Positions 30,471 to 41,155 of a stretch of 64,000 nucleotides of DNA are shown here, in pieces. Both the position numbers and the translations under genes were made by a program. The notes under the pieces were generated by a model. It had not been told where the DNA came from and did not search any database. It saw only the letters and a list, made by a program, of their open reading frames with translations. Numbering within the stretch: position 1 is the stretch's first letter; every line of letters starts with the position of its first letter. This stretch comes from Siphonodentalium dalli (lineage: Eukaryota > Mollusca > Scaphopoda > Gadilida > Siphonodentaliidae): positions 11,887,729 through 11,951,728 of the forward strand of contig CP136068.1 of NCBI GenBank assembly GCA_032622095.1, written 5' to 3'.

Positions 30471-33400
30471 TACTAGAAACATACGATTAGTTCCGTTAAA
30501 CGTCCTATAATTACCAGAAACATATGATTAGTTCCGTTCAACGTATTCATTACTAGAAACATATGATTAGTTCCGTTCAACGCGTTCATTAATAGAAACA
30601 TACGATTAGTTCCGTTCAACGCGTTCATTACTAGAAACATATGATTAGTTCCGTTCAACGCGTTCATTAATATAAACATACGATTAGTTCCGTTCAACGC
30701 GTTCATTACTAGAAACATATGATTAGTTCCGTTCAACGCGTTCATTACTAGAAACATATGATTAGTTCCGTTAAATGCGTTCATTACTAGAAACATATGA
30801 TTAGTTCCGTTCAACGCGTTCATTAATATAAACATACGATTCGATCCGTTCAACGTGTTCATTAACAGAAATATATGATTAGTTCCGTTCAACGCGTTCA
30901 TTACTAGAACCATATGATTAGTTCCGTTCAACGCGTTCATTACTAGAAACATATGATTAGTTCCGTTCAACGCGTTCATTAATATAAACATACGATTAGT
31001 TCCGTTCAACGTGTTCATTAACAGAAACATATGATTAGTTCCGTTAAACGCGTTCATTAATAGAAACACATGATTAGTTCCGGTCAACGTGTTCATTACT
31101 AGAAACATACGATTACTTCCGTTAAACGTGCTATAATTACCAGAAACATATGATTAGTTCCGTTCAACGTGTTCATTACTAGAAACATATGATTAGTTCC
31201 GTTCAACGCGTTCATTACTAGAAACATACGATTAGTTCCGTTAAACGCGTTCATTAATAGAAACATATGATTAGTTCCGTTCAGCGTGTTCATTAATAGA
31301 AACATATGATTATTTCCGTTCAACGTGTTCATTAACAGAAACATATGATTATTTCCGTTAAACGTGCTATAATTACCAGAAACATACGTTTAGTTCCGTT
31401 CAACGTGTTCATTACCAGAAACACATGATTAGTTCCGTACAACGTGTTCATTACTAGAAACATATGATTAGTTCCGTTAAACGCGTTCATTGATTTAAAC
31501 ATACGATTAGTTCCGTTCAACGCGTTCATTACTAGAAACATACGATTAGTTCCGTTAAACGCGTTCATTAACAGAAACATATGATTAGTTCCGTTCAACG
31601 TGTTCATTAATAGAAACATATGATTAGTTCCGTTCAACGTGTTCATTACTAGAAACAAACGATTAGTTCCGTTCAACGCGTTCATTACTAGAAACACATG
31701 ATCAGTTCCGTTCAACGTGTTCATTAATAGAAACATACGATTAGTTCCGTTCAACGTGTTCATTAATATAAAAATATGATTAGTTCCGTTAAACGTGTTC
31801 ATTACTAGAAACATACGATTAGTTCCGTTAAACGTGTTCATTACTAGAAACATATGATTAGTTCCGTTAAACGTGTTCATTAATATAAACATACGATTAG
31901 TTCCGTTCAACGTGTTCATTAACAGAAACATATGATTAGTTCCGTTAAACGTGTTCATTAATAGAAACATATGATTGGTTCCGGTCAACGTGTTCATTAC
32001 TAGAAACATACGATTAGTTCCGTTAAACGTGCTATAATTACCAGAAACATATGATTAGTTCCGTTCAACGTATTCATTACTAGAAACATATGATTAGTTC
32101 CGTTCAACGCGTTCATTAATAGAAACATACGATTAGTTCCGTTCAACGCGTTCATTACTAGAAACATATGATTAGTTCCGTTCAACGCGTTCATTAATAT
32201 AAACATACGATTAGTTCCGTTCAACGCGTTCATTACTAGAAACATATGATTATTTCCGTTCAACGCGTTCATTACTAGAAACATATGATTAGTTCCGTTA
32301 AATGCGTTCATTACTAGAAACATATGATTAGTTCCGTTCAACGCGTTCATTAATATAAACATACGATTCGATCCGTTCAACGTGTTCATTAACAGAAATA
32401 TATGATTAGTTCCGTTCAACGCGTTCATTACTAGAAACATATGATTAGTTCCGTTCAACGCGTTCATTACTAGAAACATATGATTAGTTCCGTTCAACGC
32501 GTTCATTAATATAAACATACGATTAGTTCCGTTCAACGTGTTCATTAACAGAAACATATGATTAGTTCCGTTAAACGTGTTCATTAATAGAAACACATGA
32601 TTAGTTCCGGTCAACGTGTTCATTACTAGAAACATACGATTACTTCCGTTAAACGTGCTATAATTACCAGAAACATATGATTAGTTCCGTTCAACGTGTT
32701 CATTACTAGAAACATATGATTAGTTCCGTTCAACGCGTTCATTACTAGAAACATACGATTAGTTCCGTTAAACGCGTTCATTAATAGAAACATATGATTA
32801 GTTCCGTTCAGTGTGTTCATTAATAGAAACATATGATTATTTCCGTTCAACGTGTTCATTAACAGAAACATATGATTATTTCCGTTAAACGTGCTATAAT
32901 TACCAGAAACATACGTTTAGTTCCGTTCAACGTGTTCATTACCAGAAACACATGATTAGTTCCGTACAACGTGTTCATTAATAGAAACATATGATTAGTT
33001 CCGTTAAACGCGTTCATTAATAGAAACATATGACTAGTTCCGTTCAACGTGTTCATTAATAGAAACATATGATTATTTCCGTTCAACGTGTTTATTAATA
33101 TAAACATACGATTAGTTCCGTTCAACGTGTTCATTACTAGAAACACATGATTAGTTCCGTTCATCGCGTTCATTAATATAAACATATGATTAGTTCCGTT
33201 CAACGTGTTCATTAATAGAAACATATGATTAGTTCCGTTTAACGCGTTCATTACTAGAAACACATGATTAGTTCCGTTCACCGTGTTCATTACTAGAAAC
33301 ATATGATTAGTTCCGTTCAACGTGTTCATTACTAGAAACACATGATTAGTTCCGTTTAACGCGTTCATTACTAGAAACACATGATTAGTTCCGTTTAACG

Positions 33401-34111
33401 CGTTCATTACTAGAAACATATTATTAGTTCCGTTCAACGCGTTCATTAATATAAACATACGATTAGTTCCGTTCAACGCGTTCATTACTAGAAACATATG
33501 ATTAGTTACGTTCAACGCGTTCATTACTAGAAACATATGATTAGTTCCGTTAAACGCGTTCATTACTAGAAGCATATGATTAGTTCCGTTCAACGCGTTC
33601 ATTAATATAAACATACGATTAGATCCGTTCAACGTGTTCATTAACAGAAACATATGATTAGTTCCGTTAAACGCGTTCATTACTAGAACATATGATTAGT
33701 TCCGTTCAACGCGTTTATTACTAGAAACATATGATTAGTTCCGTTCAACGCGTTCATTAATACAAACATACGATTAGTTCCGTTCAACGTGTTCATTAAC
33801 AGAAACATATGTTTAGTTCCGTTAAACGTGTTCATTAATAGAAACATATGATTAGTTCCGGTCAACGTGTTCATTACTAGAAACATACGATTAGTTCCGT
33901 TAAACGTGCTATAATTACCAGAAACATATGATTAGTTCCGTTCAACGTGTTCATTACTAGAAACATATGATTAGTTCCGTTCAACGCGTTCATTACTAGA
34001 AACATACGATTAGTTCCGTTAAACGCGTTCATTAATAGAAACATATGATTAGTTCCGTTCAACGTGTTCATTAACAGAAACATATGATTATTTCCGTTAA
34101 ACGTGCTATAA
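30470..34111. repeat. Second higher-order domain of the 39-base array (1527-base unit)
   Basis: Blocks bounded by +2 marker monomers near 30503, 31127 and 31361 recur near 32028, 32657 and 32891. The step is about 1527 bases (39 monomers plus three 2-base insertions). The domain ends where the TIR element begins, inside a marker monomer. Confidence 0.8.
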
Positions 34112-35872
34112 TTAGAGACTTTTCGCAAAACTCACGTTTACGATTATGGATACGGATAGGGTACTACGTCACCAACCTTTGTGTACTTTCTAATCGTTCT
34201 CGTAGTTTACTATCCGTAATAACGGTTACGATTTCATGGTTTCTGATAAGCTCAAATAACACCTGAAATTTATTTTCTGCAATATATCACTTTACTCCGT
34301 TCGAGACTGTATATGTATATCAGGTAAACCATCCAGTTGTATTGAGCTACGACCTCGATATGCTGTTTAGATTGTCAATCGCTGTACTCGTCGTCTTGAA
34401 TCACGAGCTTCCCGCGAAAGAAGATCGCTATTCACAACGGATAGCCATCGCTGGCTGCGACAGAAAACTTTACAGTAAGAGGAGTGCACTATGAAACCAG
34501 TCGCCAAAAATACAGTATTTAGTGTGCGATGCATGAGGAGTTTTGAGTTATTATTATGTGCAAGATAGTACACAATATATAGTGAAATTCAACAGTTATT
34601 TAATTCAACAACCCATGCATGGTGGTGTCCTGAAGTGTGCAGTTATAGAATGCCACAGGAGAGCCTAAAGAATGGCATAACCCTATTAATGAATAGTGAA
34701 CGCTTTTGTGTTCTCTTTCCCGTTCCCGAATTGAATAGTTCATTCAATTTAATAATATTCGGTAGAAGTTGGGTTTTATATCTTTCTCGTAGAGTCTGTA
34801 ATGCAGGGCATTTAAAATTACATAGAATTCATAACCAATTTTAAAATTACATGTAATTCATAACCGAGTTCTAAGTTACATAAAGTACTCTGTATGAGTA
34901 ATCTGAACCTACCCTGGATCCCGATTCAACTGGTAAGTAGTGATTTCTGGTCCTGAACCGTAACTAAAAGAATATTTGGCATCACAGAGCTCAGCAGTCT
35001 CTGTCAGTTTTGTTCTTTGCATTTATTTTTAATTTAAAAAACACGCACAAATGCGGCATTTGAAGGTACCTAATCCGATTAGATGTCCCCCATATCATCA
35101 GATTCCAACAACAATTTGTTTTAAATGCCGCTTCTGTTATTAGAATCGAGTAATTGCTCAAAATTAATGCTATTTTAAAACTGTATTATAAAATTGCCCA
35201 AAACCCGGCAAAACCTGTTATTTATCAACATTTTGTTCAACGAAATTTTGCCGGTTTGTCAAATATCTGACAAAAAAGCAACTTGATGCACATCGCTTCT
35301 ATCGTGTCGACTTTGTTTCGATTTGGTAGTAACAAATTAGAAGTGATGCACATCAGCGAGCTCACCAACCTTATGTCGGATTTCATGAACCCAAAGAGGT
35401 GAAGCCGAAATCGCATTGAAATCAAATCGCGGACTTGAAGGGGCTTGAACGATGGCGTCGTGGTTGATGTGAGGTCCAAATTCAGGAACCCCTCTTCCCC
35501 ATCAGCATAACGTCTATCTGGTCATCCACACTAACAGTCTAACAACGAACTGAATTTCCACCACATATATGACCTGGCATTTATACCTATATTGCCACAA
35601 TATATCACGAGAATCCCGGGTCGTACGTTGTGACTGGTCGAATTATTGACAATAAACAGGTCATGATGATCGCATTGTTGCAAATGAGACGATAAGTGAA
35701 TTATTAAGGAACTGTAAACCAAAAACACGCTTTGAGTTGTAAAAGTTGTACGAAATAATGATCGTACGTGTTCGTTTTGCGAAAGGACTTTTTGGCCATA
35801 CGGATAGACTTACGACTACGAATAGCTATCCGTATTCGTAATCGTAAACGTGAGGATGCGAAAGGTCTCTAA
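34112..35872. mobile_element. 1.76-kb terminal-inverted-repeat element inserted in the 39-base array (non-autonomous DNA transposon)
   Basis: The left end begins TTAGAGACTTTTCGC and the right end, reverse-complemented, begins TTAGAGACCTTTCGC. Similarity continues for about 46 bases through TCACGTTTACGATTA and ATACGGATAG with a few mismatches and one indel. Both flanks are 39-base repeat, so this is an insertion. The left flank is the marker monomer ending GTGCTATAA and the right flank resumes at TACCAGAAAC. No unambiguous target duplication can be fixed because ends and flanks are both A/T-rich. The interior has only short reading frames with no transposase motif, so the element is probably non-autonomous; its superfamily is not recognised. 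It holds a small direct repeat (ATTCATAACC, near 34829 and 34857). Confidence 0.8.
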
Positions 35873-38610
35873 TACCAGAAACATACGTTTAGTTCCGTTC
35901 AACGTGTTCATTACCAGAAACACATGATTAGTTCCGTACAACGTGTTCATTAATAGAAACATATGATTAGTTCCGTTAAACGCGTTCATTAATAGAAACA
36001 TATGACTAGTTCCGTTCAACGTGTTCATTAATAGAAACATATGATTATTTCCGTTCAACGTGTTTATTAATATAAACATACGATTAGTTCCGTTCAACGT
36101 GTTCATTACTAGAAACACATGATTAGTTCCGTTCATCGCGTTCATTAATATAAACATATGATTAGTTCCGTTCAACGTGTTCATTAATAGAAACATATGA
36201 TTAGTTCCGTTCAACGCGTTCATTACTAGAAACACATGATTAGTTCCGTTTAACGCGTTCATTACTAGAAACACATGATTAGTTCCGTTCACCGTGTTTA
36301 TTAATAGAAACATATGATTAGTTCCGTTCAACGTGTTCATTACTAGAAACACATGATTAGTTCCGTTTAACGCGTTCATTACTAGAAACACATGATTAGT
36401 TCCGTTTAACGCGTTCATTACTAGAAACATATTATTAGTTCCGTTTAACGCGTTCATTACCAGAAACATATGATTAGTTCCGTTTAACGCGTTCATTACC
36501 AGAAACATATGATTAGTTCCGTTTAACGGAACCGTGTTTCATTAATAGAAACATATGATTAGTTCCGTTCAACGTGTTCATTACTAGAAACACATGATTA
36601 GTTCCGTGTAACGCGTTCATTACTAGAAACACACGATTAGTTCCGTTTAACGCGTTCATTACTAGAAACATATTATTAGTTTCGTTCAACGTGCTATAAT
36701 TACCAGAAACATACGTTTAGTTCCGTTCAACGTGTTCATTACCAGAAACACATGATTAGTTCCGTACAATGTGTTCATTAATAGAAACATATGATTAGTT
36801 CCGTTAAACGCGTTCATTAATAGAAACATTTGATTAGTTCCGTTCAACGTGTTCATTAATAGAAACATATGATTAGTTCCGTTCAACGCGTTCATTAATA
36901 GACACACATGATTAGTTCCGTTTAACGCGTTCATTAATAGAAACATATGATTAGTCTCGTTCAGCGTATTCATTAATAGAAACATATGATTAGTTCCGTT
37001 CAACGTGTTCATTAACAGAAACATATGATTATTTCCGTTAAACGTGTTCATTACCAGAAACATACGTTTAGTTCCGTTCAACGTGTTCATTACCAGAAAC
37101 ACATGATTAGTTCCGTACAACGTGTTCATTAATATAAACATATGATTAGTTCCGTTAAACGCGTTCATTAATAGAAACACATGATTAGTTCCGTTCAACG
37201 TGTTCATTACTAGAACATACGTTTAGTTCCGCTCAACGTGTTCATTACTAGAAACACATGATTAGTTCAGTTCAACATGTCCATTACCAGACACATACGT
37301 TTTGTTCCGTTCAACGCGTTCATTACTATAAACATATGATTAGTTCCGTTAAACGCGTTCATTAATAGAAACATATGACTAGTTCCGTTCAACGTGTTCA
37401 TTACTGGAAACACATGATTAGATCCGTTCAACGTGTTCATCCTAGAAACACATGATCAGTTCCGTTCACCGTGTTCATTAATATAAACATATGATTAGTT
37501 CCGTTCAACGTTTTCATTACTAGAAACATACGATTAGTTCCGTTCAACGTGTTCATTAACAGAAACATATGACTAGTTCCGTTCAACGCGTTCATTACTA
37601 TACACATATGATTAGTTCCGTTAAACGCGTTCATTACTATAAACATACGATTAGTTCCGTTAAACGTGTTCATTACTAGAAACACATGATTAGTTCCGTT
37701 CAACGTGTTCATTAACAGAAACATATGACTAGTTCCGTTCAAAGCGTTCATTACTAGAAACATATGATTAGTTCCGTTCAACGCGTTCATTACTATAAAC
37801 ATACGATTAGTTCCGTTCAACGTGTTCATTACAAGAAACATATGATTAGTTCCATTAAATGCGTTCATCCTAGAAACATATGATTAGTTCCGTTAAACGC
37901 GTTCATTACTAGAAACACATGATTAGTTCCATTAAATGCGTTCATCCTAGAAACATATGATCAGTTCCGTTAAACGCGTTCATTACTAGAAACACATGAT
38001 TAGTTCCATTAAATGCGTTCATCCTAGAAACATATGATTAGTTCCGTTTAACGCGTTCATTAATATAAACATATGATTAGTTCCGTTCAACATGTCCATT
38101 ACCAGAAACTTACGTTTAGTTCCGTTCAACGTGTTCATTACTAGAAACACATGATTAGTTCCGTTCAACGTGTGCATTACTAGAGACATATGACTAGTTC
38201 CGTTAAACGTGTTGTTTACTAGAAACGTGATTAGTTCCGTTCAACGTGTTCATTAATAGAAACACATGATTAGTTCCATTAAATGCGTTCATCCTAGAAA
38301 CATATGATTAGTTCCGTTAAACGCGTTCATTACTAGAAACACATGATTAGTTCCATTAAATGCGTTCATCCTAGAAACATATGATTAGTTCCGTTAAACG
38401 CGTTCATTACTAGAACACACATGATTAGTTCCATTAAATGCGTTCATCCTAGAAACATATGATTAGTTCCGTTTAAACGCGTTCATTAATATAAACATAT
38501 GATTAGTTCCGTTCAACATGTCCATTACCAGAAACATACGTTTAGTTCCGTTCAACGCGTTCATTACTAGAAACATATGATTTGTTCCGTTCAACGTGTT
38601 AATACTAGAA
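35873..38610. repeat. 39-base minisatellite array, right block (~70 monomers)
   Basis: This is the continuation of the giant array after the TIR element. The first ~560 bases (35873-36440) closely repeat 32905-33430. Toward the right edge the array is more irregular. A dimeric sub-repeat of about 76 bases marked by ATTAAATGCGTTCATCCTAG recurs near 37856, 37931, 38007, 38279, 38355 and 38434. The register is broken near 36526 (AACGGAACCGTGTTTCATT). The array decays into unique sequence near 38610. Confidence 0.95.
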
Positions 38611-38875
38611 ATAATAAAAGCACGGGTTAATTAAAGTTCGCGGTGTGTATTGCTGTTAAAATAGTGACATCCGTTAAAAGCGCCATAAACAGAAATATTA
38701 TTAAAATATCGACCTATATTGTTATCTATTCCAACCACACATATGAAATAAATAGTATGTTATGTCAAGATCGGACGCTTCGTTTTTTAAATATTTTACA
38801 GAACCTAGCATTCAAAATTATTTTCTAAATAGTCCTTCTTTCCATCAAAGTTTGTCAAAGAACACGAGGAATCAG
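38611..38875. other. Unique A/T-rich spacer
   Basis: This is non-repetitive sequence between the 39-base array and the next minisatellite. Only short frames without recognisable domains are present; nothing else is supported. Confidence 0.6.
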
Positions 38876-39268
38876 TGGTATGCACGTGATTGGGACACTG
38901 ACGATGAACCCGGTGTACATGCGCGTGTGTTTGGGTCACTGATTAGGAACCGGGATTATGCACGTGATTGGTACACTGCATGACGTGGAACCAGGATTAT
39001 GCACGTGATTGGTACACTGCCGATTAACCATGATTATGCATATGATTCGAACAATGCCGACGAACCAGATGTATGCACGTGTTTGGTCACTGACGAGAAA
39101 CCAGATGTATGCACGTGATTTGGTCACTGACGAGGAACCAGGATTATGCACGTGATTGTGTCGCTGGCGATGAACCAGATTTGTGTACGCGATATGTAAA
39201 CTGACGATAAACCAGGATGTGCTTGTCTTTGGTACACTGTCGAGGAATCAGGTGTATGCACGTGACTG
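38876..39268. repeat. Degenerate short tandem repeat (~38-42 base unit)
   Basis: About ten diverged copies are built from GATTATGCACGTGATTGG, a CACTG block and GACGANGAACCAG. Unit length varies through small deletions and copies differ more than in the other arrays, suggesting an older array. Short open frames on both strands are by-products. 39269-39493 to its right is unique, with nothing recognised. Confidence 0.75.
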
Positions 39269-39493
39269 TGAACCTGATACCACTATACACGCTCCATTGC
39301 AGACCCTCTCCTCTTGTTTGTGACATCCATACACAAACCACCAATATTAGGGTGGGTAAATCCATATGAATGTGTTTTAGGCCATTATACGTTTTACTAA
39401 AACCTTCATTGACTAACCAAAGGACAATTTGGGCAACCGTCCAGTGCATTACTTTGTCGTTCTAGTGTAATAGGTGTGGTGTTCGCTTACTTT

Positions 39494-40482
39494 GACAGTC
39501 GTGTTACCTAGTCAGACACCCACCCACAGAGGGCCCCACATTGACTGGAGCAAACGACACTCCGTGACACATGCTTCCATGTGTGTGGGGTTCCATGGGG
39601 GTCGTATTACCCAGACGGACGTGTCACCTGGTCAGATACCCACCCACAGAGGGCCCCACACAGAGTGGAACAGACACTCCGTGGCACATGCTTCCATTTG
39701 TGTGAGGCTCCATGCGGGTCGTATTACCCAGATGGACGTGTCATCTGGTCATATACCCACCCACAGAGGGCCCCACATAGCCTGGAGCAAACGACACACC
39801 GTGGCGCATGCGTCCATTTGTGTGAGGCTCCATGCGGGTCGTATTACCCAGATGGACGTGTCATCTGGTCATATACCCACCCACAGAGGGCCCCACATAG
39901 ACTGGAGCAAACGACACACCGTGGCGCATGCGTCCATTTATGTGAGGATCCATGCGGGTCGTATTACCCAGATGGACGTGTCATCTGGTCATACATCCAC
40001 CCACAGAGGGCCCCACATAGACTGGAGCAAACGACACACCGTGGCGCATGCTTTCGTTTGTGTGAGGATCCATGTGGGTCGTATTACACAGACGGACGTG
40101 TCACCTGGTCAGACACCCACCCATAGAGGGCCCCACAGAGACTGGAGCAAACGACACTCCGTGGCGCATGCTTCCATTTGTGTGGGGCTCCATATGGATC
40201 GTATTACGCAGACAGACGTGTCACCTGGTCAGACAACCACCCGCAGAGGGCCCCACACAGACTGGAGTAAACGACACTCCGTGGCGCATTCTTCCATCTG
40301 TGTGAGGCTCCATGCGGGTCTTATTACACAGACGGACCTGTCACCTGGTCAGACACCAACCAATAGAGGCCCCACATATACTGGAGCAAACGACACTCCG
40401 TGGCGCATGCTTCCAACTGTGTGAGGCTCCATGTGGGTCGTATTACCCAGACGGACGTTTCACCTGGTCAGACACCTACACG
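39494..40482. repeat. 120-base minisatellite (~8 copies)
   Basis: Copies step by exactly 120 bases; GTATTACCCAGATGGACGTG starts at 39721, 39841 and 39961, with variants on either side. The unit is G/C-richer than its surroundings and contains CACCCACAGAGGGCCCCACA. Because 120 is divisible by three, frames without stops stay open through the array (a 316-codon frame from 39474 and others). Two different plus-strand frames are open at once, which argues that this is not a protein gene. Confidence 0.92.
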
Positions 40483-40488
40483 TACTTA

Positions 40489-41030
40489 ACGATGCTGGTT
40501 ACCCATAAACGCGTGATGCTACTCACCCAAGAGAGTCGACCGGGATTTCACGTTTTTATCTGTGACCATGATACAAGAAGTTAGGTTCACGCTATTCACT
40601 CACGGGCATCAATCATGAAGTCACGTTTTCCCCTGTGACGAGGATACAGGACCTCAGGGCGTGATGCTACTCACCGACGAGCGTCGAGCGTGAATTCATG
40701 TTTTTGTCTGTGACCAAGATACAGTAAGTCAGATTCACGCTACTCACCCACGAGCGTCGACTGTTATTTCACGTTTTTCTCTGTGACCATGATACAGCAA
40801 GTCAGATTGACGCTACTCACCAACGAGCGTCGACCGTGATTTCACGTTTTTCTCTGTGACTATGATACAGTAAGTCAGATTCACACTACTCACCCACGAG
40901 CGTCGACCGTGATTTCACAATTTTCTCTGTGACCATGATACAGTAAGTCAGATTGACGCTACTCACCAACGAGCGTCGACCGTGATTTCACGTTTTTCTC
41001 TGTGACCATGATACAGTAAGTGAGGTTCAC
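40489..41030. repeat. 73-base minisatellite (~7 copies) running into the last visible integrin exon
   Basis: The unit contains CGAGCGTCGACCGTGATTTC, ACGTTTTTCTCTGTGACCAT and GATACAGTAAGTCAG. Successive GATACAG blocks near 40864 and 40937 give a 73-base step. The rightmost copy abuts the presumed 5' splice site of the minus-strand integrin exon at 41031 without any spacer. On the gene's sense strand the unit contains GTTGGTGAGTAGC, a strong 5'-splice-site-like motif at the position that aligns with the exon end. Confidence 0.88.
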
Positions 41031-41155
41031 TTCCGCGCGTGACACAGAGAGATGAATCGCATCGGGAGTCGAGTAGATGTTTACGCCGACGTTGATCACG
41101 TTTCTCGATTTCATCATGTGTACCTCGTTGCTTAGATACGACCCGATAGCCACGT
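41031..41155 (-). CDS. Integrin alpha exon: end of FG-GAP blade 7 and start of thigh domain
   Basis: The 3' splice site is TTTGTTGCAG before 41155 (minus strand). The first two bases complete the Asp codon split with the preceding exon. It reads DVAIGSYLSNEV, then HMMKSRNVINVGVNIYS, matching the integrin pattern at the close of blade 7 (D-hydrophobic-hydrophobic-G-A/S-Y/F, then S/A-R-P-V-I-x-V) that leads into the thigh domain. The usual Pro after SR is Asn here. The 3' end is uncertain: a weak donor GTGAAC follows GCGGAA, giving end 41031 in phase 0. Coding could instead continue a short way into the 73-base repeat. The protein would be a type I membrane receptor chain that pairs with an integrin beta chain; this exon lies in the extracellular head-to-leg transition. 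Confidence 0.82.

Larger units (their letters stand above)
1031..34111. repeat. Giant 39-base minisatellite array (main block, ~848 monomers)
   Basis: The monomer is 39 bases. On the plus strand it contains ATTAGTTCCGTTCAACGTG followed by TTCATTACTAGAAACATACG, with a few two-state sites: AA/CA before CGCG/CGTG, TACT/TAAT, GAAAC/TAAAC and CATACG/CATATG. On the minus strand one frame has no stop and reads a 13-residue unit such as MFLVMNTLNGTNH, so spurious reading frames up to 875 codons arise. The common variants change amino acids (T/A, L/F, H/R, V/L/I), which argues against selection on protein. A rare monomer with a net +2 bases, CGTGCTATAATTACC, breaks the frame and marks higher-order units. 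The block lies downstream of the last visible integrin exon on the gene's sense strand; whether it is intronic or intergenic cannot be decided here. Confidence 0.97.

Noticed and set aside
34367-35728. Short frames in the TIR element as a transposase
   Set aside because: All are under 81 codons, on mixed strands, and lack any recognisable catalytic motif.
835-38000. Dozens of minus-strand open frames (80-875 codons) encoding 13-residue repeats, as candidate repeat proteins
   Set aside because: A 39-base monomer without a stop in one frame keeps that frame open automatically. Variants mostly change residues, the frames end at +2 monomers, and there is no signal peptide, unique domain or splice context.
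39474-40584. Open frames of 316, 181, 77 and 90 codons in the 120-base array
   Set aside because: The period is divisible by three and more than one plus-strand frame is open over the same bases; there is no non-repeat coding sequence.
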